The notes below the pieces were generated by a model. The model saw only the letters and a list, made by a program, of their open reading frames with translations, was not told the origin of the DNA and searched no databases. Below, in pieces: positions 46,801-60,030 of a stretch of 64,000 bases of DNA; the first letter of the stretch is position 1, and each line of letters begins with the position of its first letter. The position numbers were made by a program, and so were the translations under genes. This DNA is from Apium graveolens (taxonomy: Eukaryota > Streptophyta > Magnoliopsida > Apiales > Apiaceae). The stretch covers positions 122,905,205-122,969,204 of the forward strand of contig NC_133652.1 of the NCBI RefSeq assembly GCF_009905375.1. The letters are read 5' to 3'.

Positions 46801-48427
46801 GCTAGAACTAATCAAGGATTACGACTGTACTATTAACTATCATCCAGGCAAAGCAAATGTGGTGGCCGACGCTCTGAGCAGAAAAGAAAGGTTAAACATG
46901 ATAACTTCATCTGAGGAATTAATCAGGGAATTTGAGAAGCTGGAAATAGAGGTTAATATTCCAAGTATGTCTACAGAGGTATTGTGTGCAATGTCTTTTC
47001 AACCAGAATTATTAGAGAAAATAAGAAGATGTCAGGAAGAAGTGATGAGCCATGAACGAGACAGTTTGACAGGAGAAGAAATAGGGAGTCAAAAGGATGA
47101 TAAAGGGATATTAAGATTTTCTTCCAGAATATGGATACCCAATGTAGCCGAGCTGAAAGATGAAATTCTTCGAGACGCTCACAACTCTAGATATTCAATT
47201 CATCCCGGGAGTACGAAGATGTATAGAGACTTAAGAGAAAACTTTTGGTGGCCAAGCATGAAAAAGGAAATTGCAGAATGGGTAAGTAAGTGTTACACTT
47301 GCCAGCGAGTCAAAGCGGAACATCAAAGGCCCAGTGGACTGATACAACCATTGGACATTCCAGAATGGAAATGGGAGCATATAGCGATGGATTTCGTAGT
47401 TGGATTACCAAGGACCAGGGCGAATCATGATGCTATTTGGGTTATTATCGACAGATTGACGAAGTCGGCGCATTTTCTTCCTATCAACGAGAGATTCTCA
47501 ATGGATAAATTGGTACGGTTATATCTTAAAGAAATTGTGACAAGACACGGAGTTCCAGTATCCATAGTTTCAGACCGAGATCCTCGATTTAACTCAAGAT
47601 TTTGGAGAAGTTTTCAAGATTGTCTCGGAACGAAGCTGAACATGAGTACCGCGTATCATCCGCAGACAGACGGTCAAAGTGAAAGAACGATTCAGACTAT
47701 TGAAGATATGCTAAGGGTATGTGCACTAGATTTTGAAGGTAGTTGGGACGAGCATTTGCCATTAGTTGAATTCTCCTACAACAACAGCTATCATGCCAGT
47801 ATTGGAATGCCACCTTACGAAGCTTTGTACGGTAGAAGATGCAGATCTCCAATATGTTGGGAAGAAGTTGGTGAAAGAAAGATTTTGGGTCCAGAATTGA
47901 TCCAACAGACGAAGGAGAAAATAGAACTCATTCGGAAAAGATTAACAGCAGCTCAAGATCGTCAACGCAAATATGCTGATCCTACCAGAAAAGATATGGA
48001 ATTTGAAGTTGGAGAGGCAGTACTATTAAAGGTCTCACCTTGGAAAGGTTTATCAAGATTTGGAAAAAAAGGAAAGTTGAGTCCGCGTTATGTTGGCCCT
48101 TTTGAGATTTTGAAGCGTGTAGGAAAGGTTGCTTACGAATTAGCGTTACCCCCTCACATGCAACATATTCACAACGTGTTCCACGTGTCAATGTTGAAGC
48201 ATTATTTGCCTGATTCGAACCATGTGATAGAATACGAGCCAATCGAGATCCAACCAGATTTATCTTTTGTAGAGCAACCAGTGCAGATTTTAGATAAGAA
48301 AGAAAGAGTACTTAGGAATAAGTCTGTATCTTTAGTGCGAGTCTTGTGGAGGAATCCCAAGGTTGAAGAGTCGACTTGGGAGTTGGAAAGCGAAATGCAA
48401 TCCAAGTATCCTCATTTGTTTTCCTAG
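43895..48427 (+). CDS. gag-pol: Gag-Pol polyprotein of D, 1510 aa, intact
   Basis: Start at ATG 43895 ([10 protein letters not shown]). A Gln-rich stretch (about residues 27-45), capsid domain, then three knuckles: [12 protein letters not shown] (293-304), [14 protein letters not shown] (310-323), [14 protein letters not shown] (336-349). Protease DSG at 405-407. RT with CIDYRELN and the catalytic FIDD (Asp 740 and 741). RNase H with [10 protein letters not shown] and TDHKSLKY. Integrase: zinc finger ending CYTCQRVK, then Asp 1166, Asp 1227 and Glu 1263 (35 residues between the last two, the usual DD35E), a GPF-type module (RYVGPFEIL) and a chromodomain-like end ([16 protein letters not shown]). 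Gypsy order (RT before integrase). No stop or shift, so it is likely functional; it is the probable supplier of proteins to relatives. Confidence 0.96.
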   Translation: MAPKRRNNSGEGSTESRTDPAIIQMLGLMQQQMLHLTQQQQQQRAAPPAVTFKQFQAVKPPEFKGSADPVEANAWLKEMEKAFELVGAGTEQKTKFASYFLKGEANYWWESTRALEGGEFITWERFTELFLEKYFPRYMKNQMEIKFLNLTQGDLTVAEYEAKFTELARFVPDQVDTDEKKARRFEQGLKFWIQNRVAMFELTSYVAMVQKAMVIESRSDMSQKGNDGKKRKMETSEGGQQSSNFQGHFNKRPGFQGNRNVGFKRPQSGNGGQGNRFQNSNQQRPNRPPASECKFCGRRHFGICKANVLCYKCNQKGHYANECRSQATAQRSGTVCFKCGKMGHIARDCQTIEPTANVPRIEGPPTKDQPKARTFNMTMKDAVQSSDVVAGTLPVNSIDAKVLFDSGATRSFISQSFVDKLHCEVKLLEQALMIELANKDQVSVDRVCPKCNIEVGGHHFYADLIPFKLGEFDVILGMDWLSENNAQIDCKNRKVRLQTLDSKKKVIFRGNKQEKKFLTIAQVKKLLRQNCEAYLAHVIDTSKEVPTLGAIPIVNEFSDVFPDDLPGLPPDREIEFAIDLAPGTEPVSKAPYRMAPVEMKELATQLQDLLEKGVIRPSVSPWGAPVLFVKKKDGSMRLCIDYRELNKLTIKNKYPLPRIDDLFDQLRGAVWFSKIDLRSGYHQLKIKPEDIPKTAFRTRYGHYEFLVMAFGLTNAPAAFMDLMNRVFKKYLDKFVIVFIDDILIYSKTEEEHVEHLRIVLEILRQEKLYAKFSKCEFWLKEVRFLGHVISNKGVEVDPAKIEAIINWERPKTPTEVRSFMGLAGYYRRFVQDFAKIATPLTKLTRKNQKFEWDEKCEESFQELKNRLVSSPVLVLPDDQGNFVIYSDASYKGLGCVLMQHDKVIAYASRQLKPHEEKYPTHDLELAAIVFALKIWRHYLYGEKCEIYTDHKSLKYIFTQKELNMRQRRWLELIKDYDCTINYHPGKANVVADALSRKERLNMITSSEELIREFEKLEIEVNIPSMSTEVLCAMSFQPELLEKIRRCQEEVMSHERDSLTGEEIGSQKDDKGILRFSSRIWIPNVAELKDEILRDAHNSRYSIHPGSTKMYRDLRENFWWPSMKKEIAEWVSKCYTCQRVKAEHQRPSGLIQPLDIPEWKWEHIAMDFVVGLPRTRANHDAIWVIIDRLTKSAHFLPINERFSMDKLVRLYLKEIVTRHGVPVSIVSDRDPRFNSRFWRSFQDCLGTKLNMSTAYHPQTDGQSERTIQTIEDMLRVCALDFEGSWDEHLPLVEFSYNNSYHASIGMPPYEALYGRRCRSPICWEEVGERKILGPELIQQTKEKIELIRKRLTAAQDRQRKYADPTRKDMEFEVGEAVLLKVSPWKGLSRFGKKGKLSPRYVGPFEILKRVGKVAYELALPPHMQHIHNVFHVSMLKHYLPDSNHVIEYEPIEIQPDLSFVEQPVQILDKKERVLRNKSVSLVRVLWRNPKVEESTWELESEMQSKYPHLFS

Positions 48428-48450
48428 GCTGATTCTGAGGACAGAATCCT

Positions 48451-48466
48451 GTTAAGGGGGGTAGAT
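48451..48466 (+). other. Polypurine tract of D
   Basis: TTAAGGGGGGTAGA directly before the 3' LTR at 48467; it primes plus-strand synthesis. Confidence 0.88.
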
Positions 48467-51400
48467 TGTAATATCCCATATATTTTCAAATATTATTATT
48501 ATTATTTGGAATTGTTTATGTGATTTTATGTAAATTTTTGGTGAATTATCTGAAAAGTAGAATAGATATCTGAATGTTATATGTGACATTATTTGAATAT
48601 TTGAATTTTTATATGTCCAGAATAAAATATAGATAATTGTGGTATTTTTCTGGTAATTTTTGGAGTGTTATATGATTTTATAATGATTTATGAATTATTA
48701 ATTATTTTCAGAATAATTATAAAATTATTTTATAAAGCCGGGAATCTTCCAAACTTCAACCGTTTTGCGTTTTTACAACCCGAAACTCTTCCGAAAACTC
48801 CTTCCTAACCTAATCTGGTAATTCCGGACATTTTCCGTGTTTTGACTTTTTCGATCCGGATTACGGTTTGACCCGTGCGCGGCCCGGCGCAATATTTTCG
48901 ATACGATAGTTATTTCGGTAATCAATAAAACCCGTAATCTCGAAAGACGGGATATTTTTACGTTATGTTCATATATGGTGTTTTATAAAAAGCCCGGTTT
49001 TGATAATTATCCAATTTTGGTATTGAATCGGATCGTTATTGCAGTTACTTAGCGGCTAAGCAACTAATTTAATGATCCAAAATGATCCAAAACGATCCAG
49101 AACGATCCAATATTCCATAAATATAAATAGCCTATTTTTTTATTTCGTTTATTCCGTTTATTCATTTGCAACCAGTTAAAAACACCGTAAATACAGAGAA
49201 AAACCCGAGAAAACCAATACGTTCCCGAGAATCAAACACACGAACGAAGGCGTTATCGAACTCCGATTCGGGCGTGCAGCATATCAAAACGAAGCTCTCG
49301 AAATCTTCTTTCTGAATCAGTCATCAGTTTCTGCCCAGAAATCACTGTAATTTTCTTATTTAATTATTTATAATCGAATTATTTGATAATTAAATGATGA
49401 ATTTTTGTTCTTGATGTTGTTGATGTGATTTGATGCTTCCATGTTGAAGAGCATATTTTTCTGGTCGATTTGGTATATTATACTTCAAAAATAGGGTTCG
49501 GTATCATATAGAAATTGAGGTTTTAATTTCTGAAAATTTCTTGAATATGTGTTCTTGGTGTTCTTGAAGATTTCTGAGAATCAAACCCAAATTTGAGGGT
49601 GATGCAGATTTCAGAATTTGAAGTATGAGTAACCAAAATGTTCAGATTTTCATGTTCTTTCTGTTTATGCCCTCAAATCATTCAAACGATGGGTAATTTA
49701 TTAATTCCGTAATTTAGGGTTTATACCCGAATTTGGGGGTTTCTTGATTGTTACTTGTTTATTGAATTGGTTTACGCAGAATTATAGATCGTCTTTCTCT
49801 GAGTTTAATGGTATTTTTGATTAAATTTATTGTGTCCGATTTGAAGTCGCCGGAAAACCTTGAGTATTCGCCGGCTTCCATGGCGATTTGATCGGAATCG
49901 ACGAGTTCGAGCTCGTCTATTGCGGTGGTGACTCACTGTGAGTTGCCCAGTTAATTTCTGGATGAATTAGCTAAAGAACGGCCTGGAATGAGAGGATATG
50001 ACGGCTAGTCGGGGTTCGCCGGAACTCAAGGAACTCGCCGGATTCTGCAAAAATTCCGGCTTGTTCCTAGGGTTCTTGTTGACCCGGTTTTTTTTCTTTT
50101 TTGACCCGATGGGTTTGATGTTTGACCCGGTTTTGATTTTGTTTTCTGCTATTTCAAAACCAAAAGCTGTTTCTGGATTTTCTTTTTACAAATAATTCAA
50201 AAATCCTATTTTTAATTTCTGAAAATTTATTTTTATTTTAAAAATCATTATTTTAATTCTGAAAATTTATTTTAATTCAAAAATAAATCCAAATTATTTA
50301 ATTAATTAATTTTAGTGAATAATTAATTATTTAATTAGTCAATTAATTTAAATGTTAATTGATTAATTAATTTAATTAGTTATTAATTAATTTTAATTGA
50401 TTATTTAATTAGATTTAATTATTTATTTTTGATTTAAAAATTCCGAAAAATAGTTTCGAGCTTTAAAACATTATTTTAAATTATTTTCCAAACTCGATAA
50501 TTTTTACAAAATTATTTTCGAGTGTTCGAGCCCTATTATTTAATTATTAAATGATTCGGAGACCCGTTTTATTCCGAAAAATGTTCAAAAATTCATAATA
50601 AATCAACCGTTTGTCCGTTTAATACGAAACGAACGCGTACAGATTCAGAAAAATATTGCGCTTTTAATAAAAATACTTTTGAGACCTAATTTCTTTTGTA
50701 TTGCAATGTCATTTGATTTGTGTATCAGTTTAAGTCGGTATCTGATCGGTAAATGCTAATATTGACCTAATTTTCATTCTGAACGCACTGAGATGTATCT
50801 CTTAATGATTTGACTTATGTGTTACATAAAATATGTGAGTACGTGTTATATAAATGTCATGATTACGTGTTACGTGATATGCATGCTATCTGTTATAATT
50901 TTAAAATGCCATGCTAGTTATAAACGATCGGGTAGATGTCAAGACGTATAGTTACGTCGATTAAGTTTAGATCTGTCAATTAAGATAGTCCTTTTGTTTA
51001 TAGAATCAAGTAGCAAGGAGCGCAGTCAAGTGTTAGACGGAGATAGTAGCCAGCAGATAGAAACAGAGTTAAAGTAAAAGATTATTGAGCATACCAGGCA
51101 AGTACCCTAACTTCACTTATTGTTCCAGTGACGTTTATTTTGAATCTTATTATGCAAATATTTATATGTTCACATGCCATTCAAGTGTTATTGACTCTAA
51201 ATTTATCCTTTTAATTTCTCTACTATTCTAAGTTCAGAATAGTTAAATATTTTTACATTTCGCTATAACTTACTCTATACAGTGAAGCTTTGAATTGAGA
51301 CTAGCGAATAACTAATTGTTCTGGTTATTTCGCCATTGGTTGTTGAGAAAACTCCGGACCATGAGAAATGGGGAGTTATGTGGTTAAGGATGTCATTTGA

Positions 51401-52124
51401 TTCGACTCCTTTGACGGAAAATGGTTTTATGGGTTGGATGGTTGCGTAAGAGGCCGTGGCGGCGGTCCAGTGTGAGCTATGTGTTATACAGGATATAACA
51501 CCTTGCTAGGCCAATATGTGCCTTGGGTACCTTTTGTTTAGTTGGATATGTTTCGGCATACCGGTGTTGCTCCGCGGCTGATCACCGGCGGCAACACACC
51601 GTCGTTCGAGGATTCCAATCCCAAAACATAATATATTGCAAATGTTGTTTATTATCAAATTTATATCAGTTTTGATACTGCTCAATTATTGTAGTTGGTT
51701 TTGTTCATCAGATATACTGTTGTTATTCCAAATCATAAGCTATTTACTACTTGCTGAGCATTTCTTTCGCTCATACTTGTTTCTTATCTTGATTCTTTCA
51801 GTTAGGCCAGAGCAAGCTTAAGTTCCAAGTTTGACCAGAAGTCGTGTGTTTGTAAATAGTTGGTGTGTTTCCAGGTAGACTGTTTTGGGACGCTTGGATA
51901 GTCTAGCGGTTTGTAATATAATTTGAATAATCTGTAAAACTAATTAGACTATGGTTTGTAATAGCACTTGATTTGTAGTAGTGCCTGTTCCATACTATAA
52001 CCTGTGATCGATCCAGTGCAGGTAAAGGGGTCGTATTTATTTTATTATTCCGCTGTGATTATTTTATTTTAGTTTATTGGCGAGTGACCCCCAAATCTAG
52101 ACCCCGGGTTTGGAGGGCGTCACA
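48467..52124 (+). repeat. 3' LTR of D (3658 bp)
   Basis: Same length as the 5' LTR at offset 8690, with two substitutions seen. Followed by AAACA, the target duplication. A 65-codon frame at 49998 is the LTR copy of the unsupported frame at 41308. Confidence 0.95.
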
Positions 52125-52410
52125 AAACATTTTTAAGAATGTTTGGAGTGATGCTGATTTAACAAAATAAATCAGTCCCAATATATTAGAAAATATCTGA
52201 ATATTATTATTTAAATAATATTTCCATAAAGAATAATCTTTATAAAAATAATTGAAGTAGAAGTTTTGAAACTTATACTTGAAATGAATATTAAATATCC
52301 AAAGATATACATATACGAAAGTACTATCTTTATTTGAATAATCAAAAGTGAGTTTGATTATTTACACCTTATTCTTTAATAAAATAAAGAATATATCTCA
52401 GCAAATAATC

Positions 52411-52690
52411 GGAGTCATAGATCCTCAAATGAATATTCAAATAATATTCAATAAATAAAATAAGCTGAGTCATAATACCTCGAATGAATATTATAAATAA
52501 TATTCATTAAATAAAATAAAGGAGTCATACATCCTCAAATGAATATTCAAATAATATTCAATAAATAATATAAAAGAGTCATAAGCCCTCGAATGAATAT
52601 TCAAATAATATTCAATAAATAATAAAAGGAGTCATACGCCTTCGAATAATATTCGAAATAATATTCAATAATAAATAAAGTTTAAAGTCA
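52411..52690. repeat. About 55-bp tandem array in F 3' LTR (5-6 units)
   Basis: Units begin GGAGTCATA and continue with CGAATGAATATTCAAATAA-type text; starts near 52411, 52466, 52521, 52576, 52628, and a partial unit at 52684. The spacing of 53-56 bp is regular. Confidence 0.85.
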
Positions 52691-52731
52691 TCGAATAAAC
52701 CTTATTCGATTAATAGTTTGGAAAACTATAA

Positions 52732-52790
52732 CCATATATATATAAATATATAAATATATATATATATCCATATCCATATATATAAAATCT
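52732..52790. repeat. TA-rich microsatellite in F 3' LTR
   Basis: A TATATATA run; the other LTR copy near 62708 has three more TA units, showing slippage since insertion. Confidence 0.8.
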
Positions 52791-54886
52791 ACTCGGGATC
52801 CTCGACTCCCGGTTTTTGAAAATATTTTCACCTTTGGGTCCCTATACTAAGGGTATAAGCAAGTTACCGCTATCCTCTAGCATAGGTATTATCAAATGAA
52901 CCAACAGATATATATTTCAAGAATATGAAACAGGCATGCATATATACCATATCACATGCTACAATATATCGCAAAAGTTTGCTAAATAACCAATAGGCAT
53001 TTATCGCAAGATCATGCATATACAAATGTATACATCACAACAACAGTGTATCGGATAGAATACTTGCCTGAGCGACTGGGGGGTTACGGATGGCTCGGGA
53101 CGAGTCTGGTAACCTATAAACAACAAGTAAGTTGGAATTAAACCAAAGTCACTTGTAAATCTATACTTTAACTAACTTAGACTCTAACGCTTATTCTGCG
53201 CTTACTGATTCTCTTAAGTCACTCGAGTACCCTCGGCTCCACCATTTTTAATAATTTAACCTTTACGAGTTTTAATGCGATTCCTTCGCGAGTGTCTTAC
53301 CAACTGCCTAACACACTTACCATAAATGTTTCATACATTAATTAACCCTTTTTGGTCTTTAACATATGTTTCAAAGTAAGGCGAGGGGAAAAGTTTCGTT
53401 CGCGAAACGCCGTTACTTGAAACGGTCGTTTCTCCTAAACCGTGCATCGGAATCGAACGAACTATATATCAAAACGAAGCTCGTAACATGAGCTATCTAA
53501 ACATGGCAGTGGTCATAATCTAGCAGGGGGTCCTCGGGTCCTAATGTTATGCACAAAACAGTCTAAAGAAAATCGGACGTTACGACGGCTATGTTTACGC
53601 GATTACCAATATTTATACCACTCCAATTCTTTACCAATTCACTACAAACCACCCAACCATCATCAATACATCAAACACAACTTATATCAAGGCAAAGTCA
53701 GTCCATAATCTCAAGGTTTTCCAACTTATTCAACCGCAAACATGATCTACTAACCATAACTTAAGATTCATTAACCATTAACCAAGATTCATATCCAAAA
53801 TCACCACAAATCCAACCAAACTATCTAACATACATGGATCTTGCTATACATACATGGATATTTCTATATATACATTAATCCATCCATAAACTCATCAAAA
53901 CTCAAAGTTCAAACTATAAGTTAAAGGTGAAAGTTGTTTATACCTCCTTGAAGCTTCCTAACACAACCCAAGAGCTTTGAATGCCTAAAAGAACCTTGAT
54001 CCTTGCTTGTATAACCTTAATCTTTCATAAAAATTCAAGAACATTAAAGTTATTTCTTGAAGGTTACTATTCACCATCTTCTTCCTTGATTTATAGAAAA
54101 AGATTGGCTTGGAATTAGAAGCTTAAACTTATAGGAAGTATGTAACTATCCATGGGGAAGCTTAGATAATTACCTTGCTAAATAGTAAGTGGTGGAGCTT
54201 GGATCTTCAAATTTTAAGAAATGGGCCGAGAGCTAGCTTGGGAAGAAAGATATTTTTTTGTTTTGTTTGATGAAAATGAAATGATTTGCTTGGTTGGTTG
54301 ATTTTTGTGTTGTTTTTGGTTAATGACTTAATTAACCTTGATTTTGTGTGGTTATAATTCAACCACACTTCCTTCCCTTCTATGTCATGCTTGTGTCACC
54401 TTGCACATGTCATTATGCTCCCACTTGTCCACACCTTGTGGTTTGATGATGTCACAATCCCTGGCTTCTTGTACAAGCTTGTCTCTTGGTCACTTATTTG
54501 TTTTACGGTTCGCTTATCTTTCGTTCTCGTTTATCGTTTGAGGGATCATACCCGGGATCTTATTACTTAGGTTCCCTTAACCTTTCTTAATATATTATAT
54601 TCCTTTTATGATCCTCTCCTATAATCCTTTAATTTCAATCCTTTTTATCCTGTTACCTTATACTCAATTCTCTCCGTATCTTGTGGATTTCCGGGAAAAA
54701 TCAAAGTGTTCGGAATTGGATTCTGACGATCTTTACATACACTTATATCCCATATAAAGTACTAATAAAATCTCAGAATATCCATATCAGAACCCCTACA
54801 TAGTGTGGCATGAAAAGTTTTCTCATTCAGCAAAAACACTATTCATAAGGGTTTCAAAAATTTCTCAAAAATTGGGGTTATTACAG

Positions 54887-54900
54887 TCTCCCCTCCTTAA
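54887..54900 (-). other. Polypurine tract of F
   Basis: TTAAGGAGGGGAGA on the minus strand, immediately before the 3' LTR (which ends at 54885 on this side). Confidence 0.85.
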
Positions 54901-57900
54901 AAGGATTCCGTCCCGGAATCAGATAGAAATGAATAGGGATACTTTCTTAGTATTGCATTTTCTAACTCTCAAGTCAATTTTCCCACATTGTGGTTCTACC
55001 ATCAAACTCTGACTAGTTTGATAACCCTTCTCCTAAGCACTTGTCCCTTTTCGATCTATAACCCTTTCTGGTTGCTCCCTATAGGTTATGTCTGGTCGCA
55101 TGCCTATGCGCTCATATGCCCCTATTTATCTGGCATCCGAATTACATTTTCTTAACATTGATACGTGGAACACATTATGAACTTGCTACATATTCGGGGG
55201 TAGGGCTAGCTCATATGCTATCTTCCCAATATGTCTTAATATATCCAAGGGTCCAACAATTCGTGGACTTAGCTTCCCTTTCTTTCCGAACCTCATCCTT
55301 CCTTTCCAAGGGAATACCTATAACAACACTAGGTCCCCCACTTCCTATTCCTTGTCCTTTCGTGTCAAATCAACATACTTCGTGTTCCTATCTTGGGCTA
55401 CTACCAGCCGTCCTCTGATTAGACCTATTATATCCTTGGTCCTTTGGACCACTACTGGTCTGAGCATCTTGCGCTCTACAACTTCATCCTAACATAAGGG
55501 AGATCGACATTATCTTCCCTCAAGGATCTCATAAGGTGACACCTCGATAATGACATATGATCTATTGTCGTGATATAACTAAATCCGCGTTAAGTGATCA
55601 TTCCAAATTCTTTCAAGTCTATTGCACAGACTCTCATTATAGCGTTTAGCATTAGAGCTTTTGCTTCTCAATACCCATTCTTTTCTAGTTCGTAATCGCT
55701 ACAACCTTCCGTTCCTAATATTATACTAGTTATACTTTTGCTCGTTAGCGTTCTATAACCTTTTAATAACCACTTCAACCTTAGTATCACGAATGTGTTC
55801 CCATTCCGCATACTACCACCACTTTATTACTCCTTTTTCAGTTATTTCTATTTTCCAAAATTTGATCAATCAAATAGAAGTAAAGGAATTTGTTGAGAGA
55901 TCACTATGATCATGAACACTTGTTATATTGCATAGTTAGTACAGAAGGTGGCCAGCCTTTAGTACTTGACAAGCAATTAAACAATAGCTGGTATCCTACT
56001 CGGCTTCTATCACACAGATAGATAGTCATTCGGCAATACCTCCCCTTTTGGAAGGGTTGTTCTTCTCAGCTTACATGAAATGAAAAGAAGAGAAAAGAAC
56101 GAACTGAAGAGAATTGTATATATGAAAAAAATATACTGCCACAAAATATCTGGCTTGGAACCTACCTCTGAACTATAGAGGTTTGTCATAGGAGAACAAA
56201 ACATATACGTATTTATATCAACATCAAGTATTATAGCATCGCATTTCACGTGCCTAAATATTTTCGCTATCCCGTCCATCATTCTATGGACCCATGCTCT
56301 TCCTCGAGCTTATACACAATTACCTTTGAAACTCCCTCGACATCGAAAATCGAATCTGGGATCTCATTCTAGACATCATCGTTACTAGAATTCTATGCTT
56401 GCACCGCAACCTTCCTCGTATAATAATACGACTCTCTATTGATAAGAAAGAATAATAATTCACTAGGTAGATACTCTACTTAATTAGTCTATCAATGATA
56501 ACTTATACACTACCACGACCCGATTAGTGGTACTCAATCTCAACACCCATTCCAATACAACTCTCACGGTTGTATTCAGCTCAATACTCGCAGAATCATT
56601 GCTGCCTTACTATGGTCCACCACTGACCTACTGTAGTCATTCATTTTCCTTGAAGTCTTAATAGCTAACCATACGGAGTCCATACATATCGTATCGAATT
56701 CTTCTAAGGAGGTAACATAATCACCATTTCTGATTCATGAAGAACACTCCTGATCCTGACATACATACATGACATGAAGCATATAAAATTGCAGAAGAGT
56801 TTCAATCAAAGCACTGATAGCAGGTTAATACCATTCTTAATCATATGCCTTCAATAGAAGACTTAACTCAAAGGTTCGTTTAGTCCTTTTGAAACATGGT
56901 CCAGGCTCATTCTCAAGATAGTACCTTCTAAGATAGATAGCCCGCTCATGGCGATTACACGAATTAAACCTTTACCAACTACTATTACGGCTGGGTATTG
57001 CACAGTCATCAGAAGGAATGTCAATCTTCCAAACCATAATACAACCTTCACGGCTTTAACCATTATCATTGTATTCTCCTGGCACGAGCGCCGATAATTA
57101 TCTTTTTACCTTTAAAGTGTCGGCCACCTCTTTGGCCTTTCCTGATAGTAAAATTTCCTTACAGTCAATGTCATTTTAACCACCTCCAAATAATTTTCTA
57201 TCTCATTTCAATCACAGCTTATGTGAAGATGTTTTCCTTAAAATCTGATGAGTAAAAAAAAAATCACCATTTTTCCATAAGTTATTGCCTCAGTCTTTAG
57301 AGGTTAATCACTGTCACGACTGACTCTCAATCATACTTAGAACATCTTTTATCTTAAGTCCTAATTGCCCTGAACAATTTCGACCATTACTGGTTTGATC
57401 CATCCTTTCTCGTGGTTTAACACGTGCCCCACTTGGCATCATTATAATTACGTCATATTTCCTTTATCAACATTTCTATTCTTGAGAATTTTGAATATTA
57501 CCTTTCTCCTTGTAAAACCTCTAAGGTTATCCTTGAATCGTTCCTCCTGTATTCCCTAGATACAGGGCATATCAAGATACCATTTATTAATACCAGAATC
57601 ATTGTCTATATACTTCTGAAAAAATTTCTCCATTGATTCTTAAAGGTTGTTATTACCTTAATCCTTTCCAATTCATACTGTCAAAACTCATACTATCCCT
57701 ATTAAGGGTGAAATGCCAACCTTTAGGCATTCCCCTAGGATTCATTTTAAGTTACCGATGTTCTATCCTTAATTCCACCTTTAAAAGGTACCTGCATCCT
57801 TCCATGGATAAATCAAGTCATATATCCCTGATAAGGGTGTCTTATTCAATCATTCCCACCTCGATAGTCTATACCGAATTTCACAATAGCATCCTTATTC

Positions 57901-58990
57901 AAGTTAAGGTCAATCCACATGGCCTCCAAAAGATAAAAATGGTTATCCGCTTTTCTTTCCTGATTTGGTAATGATCACATGGATGATCTGGAAGATATTG
58001 GTCGTGTTCAACGTGAACTTCTTCTTAATAAATCCTTATTTACTTTTGTTGTTTATCTCAACAGTCATCTCAATGTTGGGATATCTTTCATACCTGGCGT
58101 CTCCCTTCCTGGGTATCAAGCCACCGGTCTTACACTTCACATTCTTGAAGGTCACTTCCTTCATCCAATTTTCCTAATTTCTTACTTCCTTGTCTCCTCA
58201 GTCTATCCGCGTCTCAATATTTATCCTTCGAACTATCTCAAGGTTTCCTCAAATCCTCCCAACTTACAGGGGATAAAATATATTTATCTCTTATGCCTTC
58301 AACCATCAATTTAACTCATGGTGAATCACCCTCATCCTGACGATTACATACTTTTCTATTTCTATTGCTACGAGTCTTTAGGGTTTCCTCATACCCAACT
58401 TCCTTATCATTCCTCAAACTCTATTGCCTTTATATTCCTTTCCACTTCAGTTTCTTTTTATTTTCCTTTCTCTTATCATTATTTCATGAACCAACACAAC
58501 ATAAGCATTGATTTCAAATATACCGTCATTCTGGATTCGTGTCCTCAGAACGAATCTTGATAACTTTTACAACTTAGATTCATAATTCATCATACTCATC
58601 CGCTTTTGTTCTAGCTCCAAAGCTTTTACACTACCTCCATAACCTTGGGAAGTACTTTCCCGAAAATAATTGTCTGAACTTAAATCAGTTTATTATAATC
58701 TCTTGCTCCGTGCCTTCCTTGGCCTTTCACCAGCGGGTGGCCTCTCTCTTAGGAGGGTAAGTGACAAAAATAGTCTTTTGTGATTCGTCAATAATTTAGA
58801 ATCTCAAATGATTCCTGTATTTCCTTTAGCCAGGCTCTTGCCTCGACTGGGTCAGCTTGTTCCTTGGAACTCTGAGAGCTTAGCGACTTAAAGGTCCTGA
58901 AAGAATTTCTCACCGCATTGTTTCCTCAGGGTGGTGGTTGGGGATAATAGTCTAAGTTCTGTCTAGACTGGTCCATAAATTATCGTATAG
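54901..58990 (-). pseudogene. gag-pol: Decayed gag-pol of F (standard order)
   Basis: On the minus strand: gag segment QADPVEARAWLKEIQESFE (58803-58860; D has [15 protein letters not shown]), RT remnant with DYR...LNK and a KMNPRGMPKG stretch (about 57700-57880), end of RNase H SGKAKEVADTLK (about 57110-57180), integrase end SPYEILEGR*CRSP (about 55490-55560), and the chromodomain-like terminus RVIKLVRV*W (about 54930-55050). Stops and shifts every 10-40 codons. Several parts are shortened relative to D. Identity as Tekay-like gypsy is clear from the motifs; exact block limits are approximate. Confidence 0.75.
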
Positions 58991-59099
58991 GAGTACCATC
59001 TCGGGTCTCCTTTCCTTACTCGACTTTATATTTCCTTAGTATGAAATGTTTCAACCTTCTCCCATAATCGGGGTTATCTTATACATTAAAAACCTTGTT

Positions 59100-60030
59100 T
59101 TCCACTCTATTATGTTATGGGTTCTTTCTTTCTTGATGGAAACCTCCCTGACTATCACATTCAGGGTTTGCCCTAAATCTTAATCCTCAAACTATGGCTC
59201 TCATCTAAGTTCTCATCCTTAAGCTCTTGAACTTTTGGAACCCAATTTCTGTAGATACACCTCACTATCCCCTTATCTTCTTTCTCGGTGTGGATCTCTT
59301 CTCCAGTCATTGACTCTCTGCCTTCATTCATCACTTTTTCTGCCACAATATGTTCTTTTCCAAAAATTCGGTCTGTATTGCAATCTCAAACAGCTTTTCG
59401 GTACCGGCTCTGGTTACCTTCACTTCTATTTCCATTTTCTCAAAATCTCTTATAAACTATCCCAAAGACATTATCATCTTGGGTCTCTCCTTTTTACTAA
59501 GGGCATCAGCCACCACATTGGCTTTCCCCGAATGATAAAGAATCTCCCAATCATAATTCTTGATTAGCTCTAACCGCCTCCTCTGGCGTATGTTGAGCTC
59601 TTTCTACGTAAAAATGTACTAGAGCTCCTATGGTTTGTGTAAATCTTGCACTTCTCTCCATACAAGTAGTGCCTCCAATCTTTAGGGAAAAACTATTGCC
59701 ACGAGCCCAAGCTCATGGGTGGGGATATCGAATTTTATATTCCCTTAATTGTCTTGACGCGTACGCGATTACCTTGCTGTGCTGTATATGAAGCACCCTA
59801 ATTCCTTATGCGAAGCGTCACTACACATCACAAAATCTCATTTTCCATCCGGCAACGCCAACATAGGGAACGTCACCAACCTTTGCTTCAGTTCTTAAAA
59901 GTTGTTCTCGCATTTCTCTGTCCATTCGAACTTCTCAGTCTTACGAGTAAGCCGCGTTAAAGGGGCTACTATCTTTACAAACTTGAACGAACCTCCGGTA
60001 GTGACCGACCAATCCTACCTCTGGTAGTCG
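59100..60030 (-). pseudogene. pol: Extra RNase H/integrase fragment in F, placed before gag
   Basis: Minus strand: VGHYRRFVQ (near 60010; D has [10 protein letters not shown]), [26 protein letters not shown] and [15 protein letters not shown] (59490-59600), then MTGEEIHTEKEDKGI (about 59280-59330) leading towards integrase. It is better preserved than the second RNase H end at 57110-57180. Its position between leader and gag is not a normal gypsy order, so it arose by duplication, recombination or template switching. Breakpoints lie near 60030 and somewhere between 58990 and 59200. Confidence 0.72.

Larger units (their letters stand above)
39777..52124 (+). mobile_element. Element D: complete, young Ty3-gypsy (Tekay/Del-like) retrotransposon
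   Basis: Two 3658-bp LTRs (39777-43434, 48467-52124), PBS, one intact gag-pol frame, PPT and a 5-bp target duplication AAACA (39772-39776, 52125-52129). The undisturbed target with a single AAACA is present in F's other LTR near 62096-62112. Only two LTR differences were seen (41741 T versus 50431 G; 43274 A versus 51964 G). All parts needed for autonomous movement appear present. The C-terminus has a chromodomain-like end as in Tekay/Del chromoviruses. Confidence 0.95.
38126..54885 (-). repeat. 3' LTR of F, split by D (39777-52124 plus 5-bp duplication)
   Basis: Parts 38126-39776 and 52125-54885 together make about 4.4 kb without D. Ends TGTAACACCCCC (plus strand left) and GGGTTATTACA (right). 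Aligns with 60454-64000 at offset 22328 left of D, and 9975 right of it. Substitutions seen at 38163, 39000, 39077, 39098 and 39105; the TA repeat near 52760 is three units shorter than in the other LTR. Confidence 0.9.

Noticed and set aside
54338..54570. Short open frames in F's 3' LTR as host genes
   Set aside because: They lie within LTR sequence that should recur in the other LTR; no domain or promoter context.
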